NCBI GenBank assembly: GCA_905250115.1
Contig: CAJNOI010000043.1
Location: forward strand, 393,821 to 457,820
Reading direction: 5' to 3'
DNA: 64,000 nucleotides
Source of the DNA: Adineta steineri
Taxonomy: Eukaryota; Rotifera; Eurotatoria; Adinetida; Adinetidae
Position numbers and translations under genes: made by a program
Shown: piece after piece, positions 36,073 to 46,182 of the stretch
How positions within the stretch are numbered: the stretch's first letter is position 1
Layout: every line of letters begins with the position of its first letter
Notes under the pieces: model-generated
What the model saw: only the letters and a program-made list of their open reading frames with translations
Databases searched by the model: none
What the model was told of the DNA's origin: nothing

Positions 36073-37336
36073 GAATCATCATCATTTTTGTTGCACAATG
36101 GTTTCCAGAATATCCATGGTTAGAATACAGCGGTATCCAAGTTTCATAAACATGCTAATGATTTGTGACTCAATGCAAAAAATAATAATGATGTACTAAA
36201 ACAATTCGATGAATAGCATCAAAAACAGGATTTAGAAAATTGGATGTGTTTAAATGAAATTGTTCGAACAGTTTTTACTTCTTCCAAAACAAGGTTTAGC
36301 ATTTCGACGAAATCTAGAAAATGATGATTCTCAAAATAAAGGTAAGCAATACAATCTCTAAAATTTAATCTTTTATCTAAACTCAAAACTAAATATTTCT
36401 TAAGTAATCTTCTTAAACTTCTAGAGTTTAGAACTATGGACAATGATTTAATTAGAAACAAACTAAAGTCTTTGAAATATACACCAGAGATGGGATCGGT
36501 TCGTGTTTTTCTCGAACCGAACCGAACCGAACCGAACCGCCCTACTTTTTCAAAAACGCGAACCGAACCGAACCGGACCGAAAAGATCTCAAACCGAACC
36601 GAACCGAACCGAACCAAGCCAAAATTTACAACAATCTAACGAGTGTATTTGAATATCAAATTTTGAATGAGTTAAATGTCTCGAACCGAACCGAACCGAA
36701 CCGTTCTACTTTTTCAAAAACTCGAACCGAACCGATTTCGAGTCGGTTCGGTTCGAAACCGAACCGGTCCCATCTCTGATATACACATCAAAACAAGATA
36801 TTAGCATTAATATAAGAAAATATATTATTTCAAATTATATCAGAAATAAAAAGTGCCAAATATTTTTCGATTATGATAGATGAAACAGCTGATAATCAAT
36901 TTCATGTTTATGAACGCTTTATTGGCTTTGAACGTGCATCAAGTACAACCGGTAATGCTTTAATGTAATTGACTTTTACAATGGTTGAAGAAAATGGATT
37001 TAAATATTGACAATATAGACAATGTTTTGATGATGTCAGTGCAATACGTGGTTCTTATAAAAGTATTGCTTCTCGCTTAAAACAGATAGTATCAACTGCT
37101 ATCTATATTCACTGTAACGGTCATGTACTAAATCTATGCTTAGTTGATGTAGCACAGGCTGTTGTACCTGTTCGAAATAATTTTGGTATTGTAGAATCTC
37201 TTTTTAGTTTCATTGAAGGATCAACTAAACGTCATAAAGGTTTCGGAGATATCCAAAAGCAAGAAAGTTTAGCATCTACACTATCAAAACAATTATGTGA
37301 TACACGTTGGACATGTCATTTTCAATCATTAAAACC
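36073..37336 (+). pseudogene. Decayed hAT transposase (TTF-type/ZMYM1-like)
   Basis: Fragments of one protein lie in changing frames with stops. About 36099 reads W-F-P-E-Y-P-W-L-E-Y-S (TTF zinc-finger region); about 36275-36340 reads L-P-K-Q-G-L-A-F-R-R-N; about 36440 reads D-L-I-R-N-K-L; after a 294-bp insertion, A-K-Y-F-S-I-M-I-D-E-T-A-D at about 36850; then H-C-N-G-H-V-L-N-L-C-L-V-D at about 37112. This is the usual block order of the hAT domain proteins common in animals. At least two stops and two frameshifts are present, and the C-terminal dimerisation domain is missing: the homology stops at the hairpin at 37337. Not functional. Confidence 0.8.
36485..36778. mobile_element. hAT-type MITE rich in CCGAA repeats, inserted in the hAT remnant
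   Basis: 294 bp. Ends are CAGAGATGGGATCGG and the complement CAGAGATGGGACCGG. It is flanked by perfect 8-bp target duplications ATATACAC (36477-36484 and 36779-36786), the hAT hallmark. The interior contains several CCGAA pentamer arrays (for example 36513-36540, 36593-36615, 36683-36703) and an internal inverted CGGTTCG block. Removing it and one duplication restores the continuity of the surrounding transposase fragment, which proves insertion. Confidence 0.85.
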
Positions 37337-37415
37337 ATCTTGACGGTGTGGGTGAACATGTGAATGTGGGTTTCGAGTTATCTTTGCTATCTCCAAACAT
37401 CCACACCCTCAAGAT
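37337..37415. repeat. TGTGGG-type hairpin (copy 3)
   Basis: Left arm ATCTTGACGGTGTGGGTG, right arm CATCCACACCCTCAAGAT, with a second TGTGGG in the left part. It begins exactly where transposase homology ends. Confidence 0.8.
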
Positions 37416-37776
37416 TATTTGCAACGGATGATGAGTCTGCAGACTCGAAAGCTTTTGTTATTTTTCAATATTAATAAATTTAGTTAAAACCACATAAATC
37501 TATGTATTTTGTCGATTTTCAATCAAAATCTTATATGTTAAGCTAATTTAATCAAAATTTCTAATAATATTTGTTTTCAGATACTTCTCATGATTATATT
37601 TAACTCCATCACTTTCGCTATAATTACATAATTTTACATTGTTTTCGTTCTCAATTATTTTATTTCAAACTGATACACACACACTTCTAAGAACTATGAA
37701 AAATACAAAAACAACATCAATATTACAGAAAAATATACAAAATGACTGTCTTTTATCAGGCTATACAATTATCCAT
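37416..37776. other. Intergenic
   Basis: 3' flank of the Gln-rich gene. A small perfect palindrome GAGTCTGCAGACTC at about 37434. No gene. Confidence 0.45.
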
Positions 37777-38276
37777 TTAGTGAATGAGTCGAGAATATTG
37801 TTGTTGATTTTGTTGTTGTGCATTTTCAATTTGACCAGCTTGTTTAAATTGTTGAGCACAATTACTTTGTTGACCTTGTTGTTGTTGTTGATGGGCATTT
37901 GTATTTTGTTGAGCGTCATAACCTTGACGATCTTGTTGTTGCTGGCTGTTCATTTGTTGACCAGCTTGTTGATTTTGTTGTTGTCGTTGTGCATTTAAAC
38001 CTTGGTTATTTTGTTGACGATTTAAATCTTGGCGATCTTGTTGTCGTTGTTGATTAATACCATCTTGGCAACATTGTTCATTTTGTTGGCAGTTAGCACT
38101 TTGATAATTCTTTTCTTTTTGTTGTTGTCGTTGTGCNNNNNNNNNNTGCTACCTTGGCAACATTGCTCATTTTGTTGACAGTTAGCACTTTGACAATTCT
38201 TTTCTTGACCTTGTTGTTGTCGTTGTTGCTGATTGTTCATTTGCTGGCCAGCTTGTTGATTTTGATTTGATGACAT
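37777..38276 (-). CDS. Gln-rich, Cys-containing low-complexity protein (crosses an assembly gap)
   Basis: Read on the minus strand from ATG 38276 to TAA 37777 with a 10-N gap at 38137-38146. Both sides are in one low-complexity composition (Gln ~45%, plus Asn, Arg, Ala, Gly). The block C-Q-S-A-N-C-Q-Q-N-E-Q-C-C-Q occurs before the gap and again after it with one Cys replaced by Tyr, so the protein is repetitive and the gap probably hides more units. With exactly ten Ns the two halves are out of frame; a gap length of 2 modulo 3 would join them. Prion-like or gel-forming character; a cluster of cysteines could crosslink it. A TATATATAC box near 38372-38380 suits the promoter. Function unknown. 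Confidence 0.6.
38137..38146. other. Assembly gap of ten Ns
   Basis: Ten unknown bases inside a repetitive Gln-coding stretch, probably a placeholder for a collapsed repeat of unknown length. Confidence 0.95.
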
Positions 38277-39508
38277 TGTTTGTCAATTTAATTGAGTAGA
38301 TTTAAAGAAAAGGTGTAAATTGTTAAGTTTTGTTGCGTTGAAAAAATTGTTATGCTGTTCGCGTTTTGCATCTCGTATATATACTAGATGAAATACGCAA
38401 AAAGTAAATTGGTAGGAGTACGCATTATTAGAATAACGCAAAAACATTTTATAGAACGGAATTCTTTTTTTGCGCAGATCAAATCGCACAATATATGTAT
38501 GAAAGGGAGTTCAGATAGGACAAAAGAATTGCTGTAGTATTTATTTTGTGGAGAACAGAAAAAAGAATGTTCTCTGTATTTCTTCACTTTTTTTCTATTC
38601 ACTATTGACTTTAAAGAATAGAAAGAATTGCGTTGTATTGTATAGAACGAGAAATGTGTTCTTTATTGATGTATTATTATTGTTTTTTACGTTCTTATAA
38701 TTTCGAGCATATGAATAATTCACATGAAAAAGGCAGGACTTATGATATTATTACAGTTGACAGAATGGGTGTGGATGTGGGTTAAGAGAAGATAAAAACC
38801 CATACCCATACCCACACTATTTTATATAATTATCAATAAATATCGATGTAATAGATTGAATACATACTTCTGATATCACTTTTTCATTGATTTGGTATTG
38901 AAAACAAAAGATAATCATCAAATTGAATATTATATTCATTTTCATTTTTGTAGAAAAAACTATTATATAAAAAAAAATTTAATGTTTTTAAAACATTTAA
39001 TATACATTATAGTTGAAATATATGAAGAGTTTCTACGAGTTTGGTGTGATCCAATCTCATTACATTCTAAGACTACTAGAAGAAGATAAAAATGTTATTT
39101 TCTACTCGTACAATTCAATCGTATAGTATTGATGAACCGAAAGCAGAATGATTGTTAATCTGTGTAAGAACTTATCTTATATATGAATAGAAGAAATATT
39201 TTTCTCGATTTTTTATATTGTATTTTGACTTTCTTTTTTTCATTAGACTGTAAAGGATAAAATTCAACTGTTTGCATAAATGAAAACAACCTGTTGATAT
39301 AGAATAAATGAAAAATTCTTGGATAAAATTGTGGTTGTTTTTTGTTACTAATCGAGCGCAATAAAATGAAATGTTAATTTTTATTGTCCTTTTCTTTTTT
39401 ATTATGATAGAATTTCCAACTAATAAAACTTTATTGTGATGACTGATTGTATTTTCGTCGAAAGAAAGACATTTCGTTACATTTTTCTTTTGAAACTAAA
39501 GCCTTTTT
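38277..39508. other. Intergenic with hairpin
   Basis: 5' flank of the Gln-rich gene and 3' side of the orphan NHL cassette. Holds the hairpin at 38766-38818. Small open frames on both strands are not supported. Confidence 0.45.
38766..38818. repeat. TGTGGG-type hairpin (copy 4)
   Basis: Left arm GGGTGTGGATGTGGGTT, right arm AACCCATACCCATACCCACA, short loop. G-rich arm first. Confidence 0.75.
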
Positions 39509-39566
39509 ACAGGTGTGGGTATGGGTTTCGAATGAGTAGAATAGCGACACTCACACCCACATCTGC
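39509..39566. repeat. TGTGGG-type hairpin (copy 5), left edge of NHL cassette
   Basis: Left arm AGGTGTGGGTATGGGT, right arm CACTCACACCCACATCTG. Homology to the 3' flanks of the other NHL genes starts immediately to its right. Confidence 0.78.
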
Positions 39567-39881
39567 AATTTCAAAATTTTATCAAATCAAAAAACAAAAA
39601 CCATTTGATTATTTTCATCAAATATAAAATGTTCTTTTCAAAGAATTTTTATTTTAATTCAGTTCAAATTAAAAAATTCTTTTTCTTTCTTATCTTCGGT
39701 AAAAGTCAACAAAATATGAAAAACTTGACACTTATTTATTCGAATTTTACTCAAAATTATCAAATTAAATTAAGTTAAAAAAAACAATCCAAAAAAAAAC
39801 ACTTTTCGTTTTTTTCTTCAAAATCTATTTGACTGTTTGTTTTAAAAAGTTCTTTTCTTTTTTTCAAAATCAAAACGTCGT

Positions 39882-40777
39882 TCACAAAATTATTTCAAAT
39901 TTTTGAATTCCATATTTCACACAATCAGCAACATAAAGATTTCCTTCATCATCAAAAGATAAACCCATGGGAAGATTCAACTGATTTGCTTGATTTCCTT
40001 CACCATTTCCACCAACAATAATTTCACCTTCTTCTTTTCCTTCACACCAACGCATTACTCGATGATTATTAGAATCTGCCACATAGATCCGACCCAGATC
40101 ATCAACAATCACTCCTTGAGGTGAAGACAATTGATTAAGATTTCTTCCTTTACCATTTCCTCCGGCCACAATTCTTCCTTCTTTTGCACCTTTTCTCCAT
40201 TTCATCACACGGTGATTGCTAAGATCTGATACGTAAATAGATTGATCTTCATCAACAAAGATAAAAGTAGGATTATTGAGTAGATTAAGTCGATCTCCTT
40301 TTCCATTTCCACCTGCCACGACAATTCCTTCGTTGTATTCACCCATTTTCCATCGTCTCACTTCATTCTTCTCACAATCAGAAACATAAAGAAATTCATT
40401 TTTATCCACTACCAAACCAAAACAGTCAATATTGTCAATAATAATTTGTTGATTTTGATTTAACCATTGAATCACTCGTCTGTTTCCAGTATCTGCAATG
40501 ATGATCGAACGATTGTGTTGATCAACAATCACATCTTGTGGATAACTCAATTGATCCATTCGAGTTCCTTTGTCATTTCCACCTGCAATGATTTGTCCTT
40601 CCTTTGCATTACATTTCCATTCAACAATACGATGATTTAACCAATCAGCAATGGAAATATTCGTGTTTTCATCGATAAAGATTCCATAAGGACCATTGAG
40701 TTGATTTAATTTTTGTCCTTTTCCATTTTCACCGATCACAGTGATGGCATTTTGTTTCCATTTGTCCCATTTTGATA
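39882..40777 (-). pseudogene. Orphan NHL-propeller exon (no B-box exon)
   Basis: An intact frame equivalent to exon 2 of the four complete genes: six NHL repeats (Y-V-A-D/Y-V-S-D-x-x-N-x-R-V blades) forming a beta-propeller. The TTTTCTAG acceptor at its 5' end is kept, and intron-like sequence with homology to the others continues to about 41080, where the hairpin at 41083-41160 begins. No B-box/coiled-coil exon exists between here and the next gene. The frame is open upstream to an ATG at 40802, so a 306-residue NHL-only protein is possible. It may be a silent donor cassette or a dead fragment; the reading frame is undamaged. Confidence 0.7.
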
Positions 40778-42009
40778 CTAGAAAATGGTGAAAACAAAAC
40801 ATTTCAATAGAAGGAAGAAGAACAAGAAGAAAAGTTGTTTTTCATGGAAAAAAGAGGAAAAGATTAATTTTGAATGAAATTTTATTAGAAAAGCAAATCA
40901 TATGAAGTATTGTACTTGGAAAATAAAAATAAGTTCTTATCAAAAGAATTTTAATCACAAAAATCTTTTTGTTGTTTTTTGAATTAAACCTAGTAAAATG
41001 AAATGAAGAGATATTTTGTTTTAAGATAAATAATTTGAAGTTTGTTTTTTAGAATCGAAATTTTGAAGGAAAATTATTTTTATTGAGGGTGGGCGTGTGG
41101 GCATGGATTTGGGTGTGAATATTTTATTTTAAACACCCACGACCACAGTCACACCCTCATGGTTTAATTATTATAGCAACACACTATTTGAGAAAAAGAA
41201 GATATGGTGTGACGTTTAGTTTTGGATTTCGTCCAATCTGTGTTTTGCCTGACACTAATTTTGAAGCTGTACAGTAATCTAATGAGACTACATCTCCCGG
41301 ATATATCAATACATTATAGATGTTTGTTTTCTCGAGTTATGATTGTTTTTAGAATTTCAGAGCCCCCTCAGAGTAGTTAGAAAGCTTTTAGCCACTTACA
41401 GGACCTGTCTTGCTCACGTTTATGGAATTGGAATATACATCAATCTTTATATCGACGTTAGATATACTATCGATGAACGGTCTCGTTGCTTCTTCATTGG
41501 TTCCCTTATAAAAGTAGTTATCAGTTTAAAATTATCTATTTGTTTTTTTCGTAGAATAATTATCATTTACGTTTATTTTTATCGTATTTCTTCGTCCTGT
41601 TAAATAATTGATTCTCTGTGTTTGCATTGCTCGATTCGAAAGATAAAGATTTTTTCGTATAAAAAGCACAAGAAAGTCTGAATGGAAAATATCGTTATTA
41701 ATTCTTTTTGAATTTTCCAGATGAAGCGTAATTTTGATTATTTGAATTATTTCATTATTGAAAATTGAACAGAATAGTTTTAATTAATTAACATAAACAA
41801 ATATTTTTGTCTCACATTTCTAGAAATCATATTCGAAGACTTTTCATCCAAAATATTGTAAAATACTCTCCTTTTATGTCTTTAAATGTTATGGACATGA
41901 ATCCATGTTTCTTATATCAGAGAAGTCATTAGTAAGCGAAGAAATAAACAGAAGATCTTATTTGAGATCAAAAATATAACGCACTTATTTCAAAACTGTT
42001 CAATAATAT
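40778..42009. other. Remnant intron, hairpin, and intergenic sequence
   Basis: Intron homology of the orphan NHL exon ends at the hairpin. Beyond it, to 42009, no gene is recognised; an 86-codon open frame at 41343-41603 has no likeness. Confidence 0.45.
41083..41160. repeat. TGTGGG-type hairpin (copy 6), right edge of NHL cassette
   Basis: Left part TGAGGGTGGGCGTGTGGGC, right part AGTCACACCCTCA. Outer ends TTGAGGG / CCCTCAT match other family members. Confidence 0.78.
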
Positions 42010-43317
42010 TTACATACCCTTTGCCTTATGGCATTTAATAATTTTTTGAAGTTTTTTTTGTCGTTCTCGATCAAATAGTGTTATCACCGATTGATAATTA
42101 TCTTGTTCAATAATACGCCATAAAGATGGATCAGCAACAGTGTTTGTCCAAAGTGTTGGATCACGATTGTTTAACGTATCACCTCCAACCGCTTCGAAGT
42201 TCAATAATGATGTTTGATCAGATGATTTACTTTGTGATTGATCATCAGAACCACCATCAACATGTATTTTGGCTGGTTTAAAAATCGAAGCAGACAACGA
42301 TAACTCAGCATTTATTCGTTTTTGTGCTTCTTCAGCTTTCTCTTTATTGTGATGTACTTCTGTATGATAAATATGACCACCCAAAACAACGTTTTTTGGA
42401 TATACATGACCATATATTGAAAGAACTTCCTTTAATTTAAAAATTTGTTCATTTCGTGAGGTAAGCAAAAGAACAACATCAATCGCTTCAATGAATTGAG
42501 GTGTTGGTTCGAGATAAGATGAATCAAGTTCCAAAGTAACACGTGGAAAATTAAAACAAGAAGTTAAATATACTTGTCTTTCTGTAATGGTTGTACTCTT
42601 GCTATTTGAATATTCTCCATTAATACCAAATCCAATATAAGGATTAGAAAACTCGATGATACCATCAAAAAATTGACTTGAAAGAAAAGAACTTTGCATT
42701 TCTTTATCTTTCATATATATACGAATGTTTGAATTATCAGTAACTTGAAAAAGAGGAAAATCTTCATTGTTTTCTCTGAATTTGAATATGGGTTTGAAAG
42801 CACGTTTGGGCGTTTTTTCATCCATTCGAACACCACGAAAAAGATTACAATTATGAAATATTTGTTGCCACGTATCAAGATTTAGATTAGTAGCTAAGAT
42901 AATCTCATTTTCAAGACGTGTTGGTGTTGAACCGGGTACTTTAATTTCACGAAAAGAAGTTCTTGTTGATCGGCTGAGTGTTTGGGCATAATTAAGATCA
43001 GATTTTCTTCCAAGTGCTTTGTTTTTTATATCCGGAATTGGTATTGGAGTTGATTTATCTTTGTCAGTTATTAATCGAACAGCCTTCTTTTCAGTTAACA
43101 AACCTTTGATAGTCATTAATTTCTCATCTTCAATGTGTACACGATAGTCTTCAGCATTAAGAAAACAAGTATTAGATGATATATAATTCAGTGTAGAAAG
43201 TTTGCTTCGAAGTTCAGCAGCACTCCTTGAATGATCGAATACAAAACTGTATTTTTCACCATCGATATCAAGACGTATTATAGAGATTTGTTCGGTTGGA
43301 GATTGACCCGTCGCCAT
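42010..43317 (-). CDS. MACPF-like (perforin-fold) protein with N-terminal beta-grasp-like domain
   Basis: Single-exon frame, 435 aa, no signal peptide. Residues ~10-85 look like a ubiquitin/beta-grasp-type fold. Residues ~130-430 resemble the MACPF module: I-Y-G-H-V-Y-P followed by V-V-L-G-G-H-I-Y, equivalent to the Y-G-T-H-[FY] signature and the following G-G strand, and a C-terminal G-G-D ... W-x-x-T-V-A-D-P-S-L-W-R-I-I-E segment seen, as I recall, in fungal MACPF-like proteins. Absence of introns in an intron-rich neighbourhood and the fungal-type ending make horizontal acquisition plausible, but this is inference. Potential role: membrane pore formation or a non-lytic MACPF scaffold. The signature is partial, so the assignment is moderate. 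Confidence 0.55.
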   Translation of the reverse strand: MATGQSPTEQISIIRLDIDGEKYSFVFDHSRSAAELRSKLSTLNYISSNTCFLNAEDYRVHIEDEKLMTIKGLLTEKKAVRLITDKDKSTPIPIPDIKNKALGRKSDLNYAQTLSRSTRTSFREIKVPGSTPTRLENEIILATNLNLDTWQQIFHNCNLFRGVRMDEKTPKRAFKPIFKFRENNEDFPLFQVTDNSNIRIYMKDKEMQSSFLSSQFFDGIIEFSNPYIGFGINGEYSNSKSTTITERQVYLTSCFNFPRVTLELDSSYLEPTPQFIEAIDVVLLLTSRNEQIFKLKEVLSIYGHVYPKNVVLGGHIYHTEVHHNKEKAEEAQKRINAELSLSASIFKPAKIHVDGGSDDQSQSKSSDQTSLLNFEAVGGDTLNNRDPTLWTNTVADPSLWRIIEQDNYQSVITLFDRERQKKLQKIIKCHKAKGM

Positions 43318-44799
43318 CTATGTCGTAAAAATCAGGGCGACTTTAAAAAGAATCGGTGATTAAATCAGGTTTTATTATGATTATGAATGAAGAATAAATT
43401 TCTGAAAAATTGATGATAGATGGTCGATTTCGATAATTGATTATGAATTCGGAAACGATTCAAAAAATATTTCAATATTTATTAAACTAATAGTCAAATA
43501 TAATTTCTACACACTTATTTTAAATTATTAGTAAGATTTGAAACTAAAATCAAAATTTTCTTTCGACATGAATGTCACTATTGTGATAGGAACGAGATCG
43601 GACTATTTTAAATACTGATCAAACTAAGCTTCTCATTTACATTCATTTGTTTCAAAACGTTTTGTTAATAATAAATAGTTTATTTTATATATATTTTTAT
43701 ATCTTAAGTGTTGTTTTTTAATTATTAATGTTTGCATAGATCTATAGTTTTAGATAATACAATATCTCAACGATATATGTTAACCGGAATAACTTAACCA
43801 CCTACTGTGTAATGATATCTTCTATTATCACCATTGTATATAACCCTATATTTGTCGTTTAGAATACTTACTTCTTTTTCATTTTAGATGTTTCGTCTAT
43901 GGGCGAAAAGGATCTTTCTAAACGAATTCAGTTTAAAATACTCATTACTACATAGAAATGTTTCCTTATATTATCATTTTTTCCAAAAATTTTTCGTCTA
44001 ATTATGTAAAATTGTGCATCACGTTTCTATCTTTGTTTTTCTTAGATGATTCATTCATATACATGATGTAAACATGCAATTTTTGAATAAAAATATTCAT
44101 AGAGTCAGATTATTAATAAAAAATTTTGGATATAAGAAAAAACGAAAGCTATATAATACACATCAAATCGTAGAGAATATTGGTAAATCAAGAGCAAAAA
44201 CTGACTATAAAATTACAATACATCGTGATTAACCTTCAATTTCTTACCGATTTTAAGACTATGGGTATTGCTGAATAATATCTCTTATCCATCCTTATAT
44301 AAATGAAGAAATCGAAAAAACGCTCCTTTGCTTTTATGTCAATATAGAGCGTTAGTTTTGATGAGTAAGCGAAGAAAAACACTCAGCTGATAACAATGAT
44401 CCATTTGTTTGGCAAATATATACAGAAAAAAATGTTTCTTTTTATCGTAACCAATATGTCAAGTGAATATTCAACATCATCTCAACAGGTAACTCTTTTT
44501 TACGTTAATCTTTTACTTTCGTTCTTTTTCTTCTGATTATCCTTTTAAGTTTTTCACCTTCTTATTATATATTTCTACATCTTTTTTCTTTATTGATATA
44601 AATTGTGCATCGACATTTTATGTCTTATATACATTATTTATCTTCATTCCATCATAACATGTCGGAAAAAAGTTCTTTATCTGACGTAAGTAGAAGGGTG
44701 TGGGCGTGAGTCATATACATCTACACCCACACCCTGTTTTTTATTATTCATAAAAATATTTCAAATTATTTATTCAATCATTTCTTTAATTATTCTAAC
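43318..44799. other. Intergenic with hairpin
   Basis: 5' flank of the MACPF-like gene. The only structure seen is the hairpin at 44694-44735, 64 bp before a MITE. Confidence 0.5.
44694..44735. repeat. TGTGGG-type hairpin (copy 7)
   Basis: Left arm AAGGGTGTGGGCGTGAG, right arm CTACACCCACACCCTG; loop of about 10 nt. One of the best paired members. Confidence 0.85.
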
Positions 44800-45062
44800 T
44801 AGGGCTGTCACATTACTTATTACTCATTGCTTTATTGCTCTGATTACTTTATTACTTATCATATTATTACTTTTACTACTTTTTTGGATTTTTTCAGCTT
44901 AGCTGGAATCAAAGAGTATGTAAATCACTATCTACAATAGATCATGATTCACATATATTTTGATCAGGAATAAATAAAAAAAACCAAACAAGCAATAATA
45001 TAATAAGTAATAAAGTAAACTGAGCAATAAAGTGATAACTAACAAGTAATGTGACATTCCTA
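44800..45062. mobile_element. hAT-type MITE
   Basis: 263 bp with terminal inverted repeats of about 70-75 bp: left TAGGGCTGTCACATTACTT, complement of right TAGGAATGTCACATTACTT. Flanks ATTCTAAC (44792-44799) and ATTCTAAT (45063-45070) are an 8-bp target duplication with one change. The arms are rich in TTACTTATTA-type words. Non-coding. Confidence 0.82.
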
Positions 45063-46182
45063 ATTCTAATGAGACGTTTTTCTTACGAAATGCTACTTTG
45101 AATTGTCAATATGGTTTAAGTAATAAAAACACTTTTAAATGCTTTTTATTTTCATCAAATTTCAATGAAAAAACATGAACAAAACGAAAATCTTTTCACA
45201 AAAAACGTCATTAATTTGAACTTAATCATTGATTTGGTTTTGTTTATGAAAAAGAAGAAAATTGAATTTAAAAGAAAAAGTATTAAAATTAAAATCAAAA
45301 ATATTTTAAGAAAATCTTTTTCTTCAAAGATCAAAATAAAGAAAATCTTCGATTTTTTATTATAAATTCAAAAGAAGCAAATGTTTATTTGAGAAAATTC
45401 AATTAAATCACAAAGAGAAATAATCAGATACTTATTTATATTGCTTTGAATAATAGAACTAAATCTTTGGAGTTTTATTACATGAAATCAGACGAGTAAA
45501 TTTTTCTCCCATCAAAAATTCTTGAAATTAAAAATCTAATTTGAATTTTGGGTTATCGTAGAACTTTTACTGCTTTCTGATTTCATTTCATTTTTCTTTC
45601 CCAATTCTTTTTTTGTTTCTATCTCAATGAATATATTCACGGATTTATTTTGATATTTCAAATAGAATTTCTTTTCATTGATTTGATTTTGACAAATCGT
45701 TTTTTGATTGGATTTTCATTAGAAATTTTTTCAAAATTAAACAGAAATAAAATTAAAAAATGATAAAATTTGTTAGTTTATTAAACAAAACTCTTTTCAA
45801 CATTTGTTTTGTTTAACTAAATTCATTTCAATTCAAATTTTATTATCAAATTTTCATGAAACAGTTTTTTTCTTTTCAATCTTCGAAATAATTTTCAAAT
45901 TTCATCAAATAGAAAAAATAAAAATATTTGAATAGAATTTTATCAAAAACAAAATCTTCTTTTCAAAGAATTTTTATTTCAATTCAATTCAAATTAAAAA
46001 ATTCTTTTCCTTTCTTATCTCCGGTAAAATTCTACCAAAATCAACAAAGATGAAGAATTTAGCATTTATTTATTTCGAGTTTTTACTCAAAATTATCAAA
46101 TTAAAATCAATTTTAATGAACAACAATCAAAACACTTTTCTTCAAAATTTATTTAACTTTTTATTCAACAAAAAAATTACAT
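45063..46182. other. 3' flank of NHL gene B, duplicated in other copies
   Basis: No gene. Parts of 45520-46110 are recognisably similar to 50580-50700 (copy C), 57170-57740 (copy D) and 39567-39780 (orphan exon), so the duplicated unit extends several hundred bases past the stop codon. A lysine-rich open frame at 45165-45365 is spurious. Confidence 0.55.

Noticed and set aside
36219..36639. Two frames encoding R-F-G-S-V and T-E-P-N-R repeats
   Set aside because: They are translations of the CCGAA arrays in the MITE, not protein genes.
37639..37998. Leu-rich 119-codon frame on the plus strand
   Set aside because: Antisense of the CAA-rich Gln gene; TTG codons read as Leu. Not a membrane protein.
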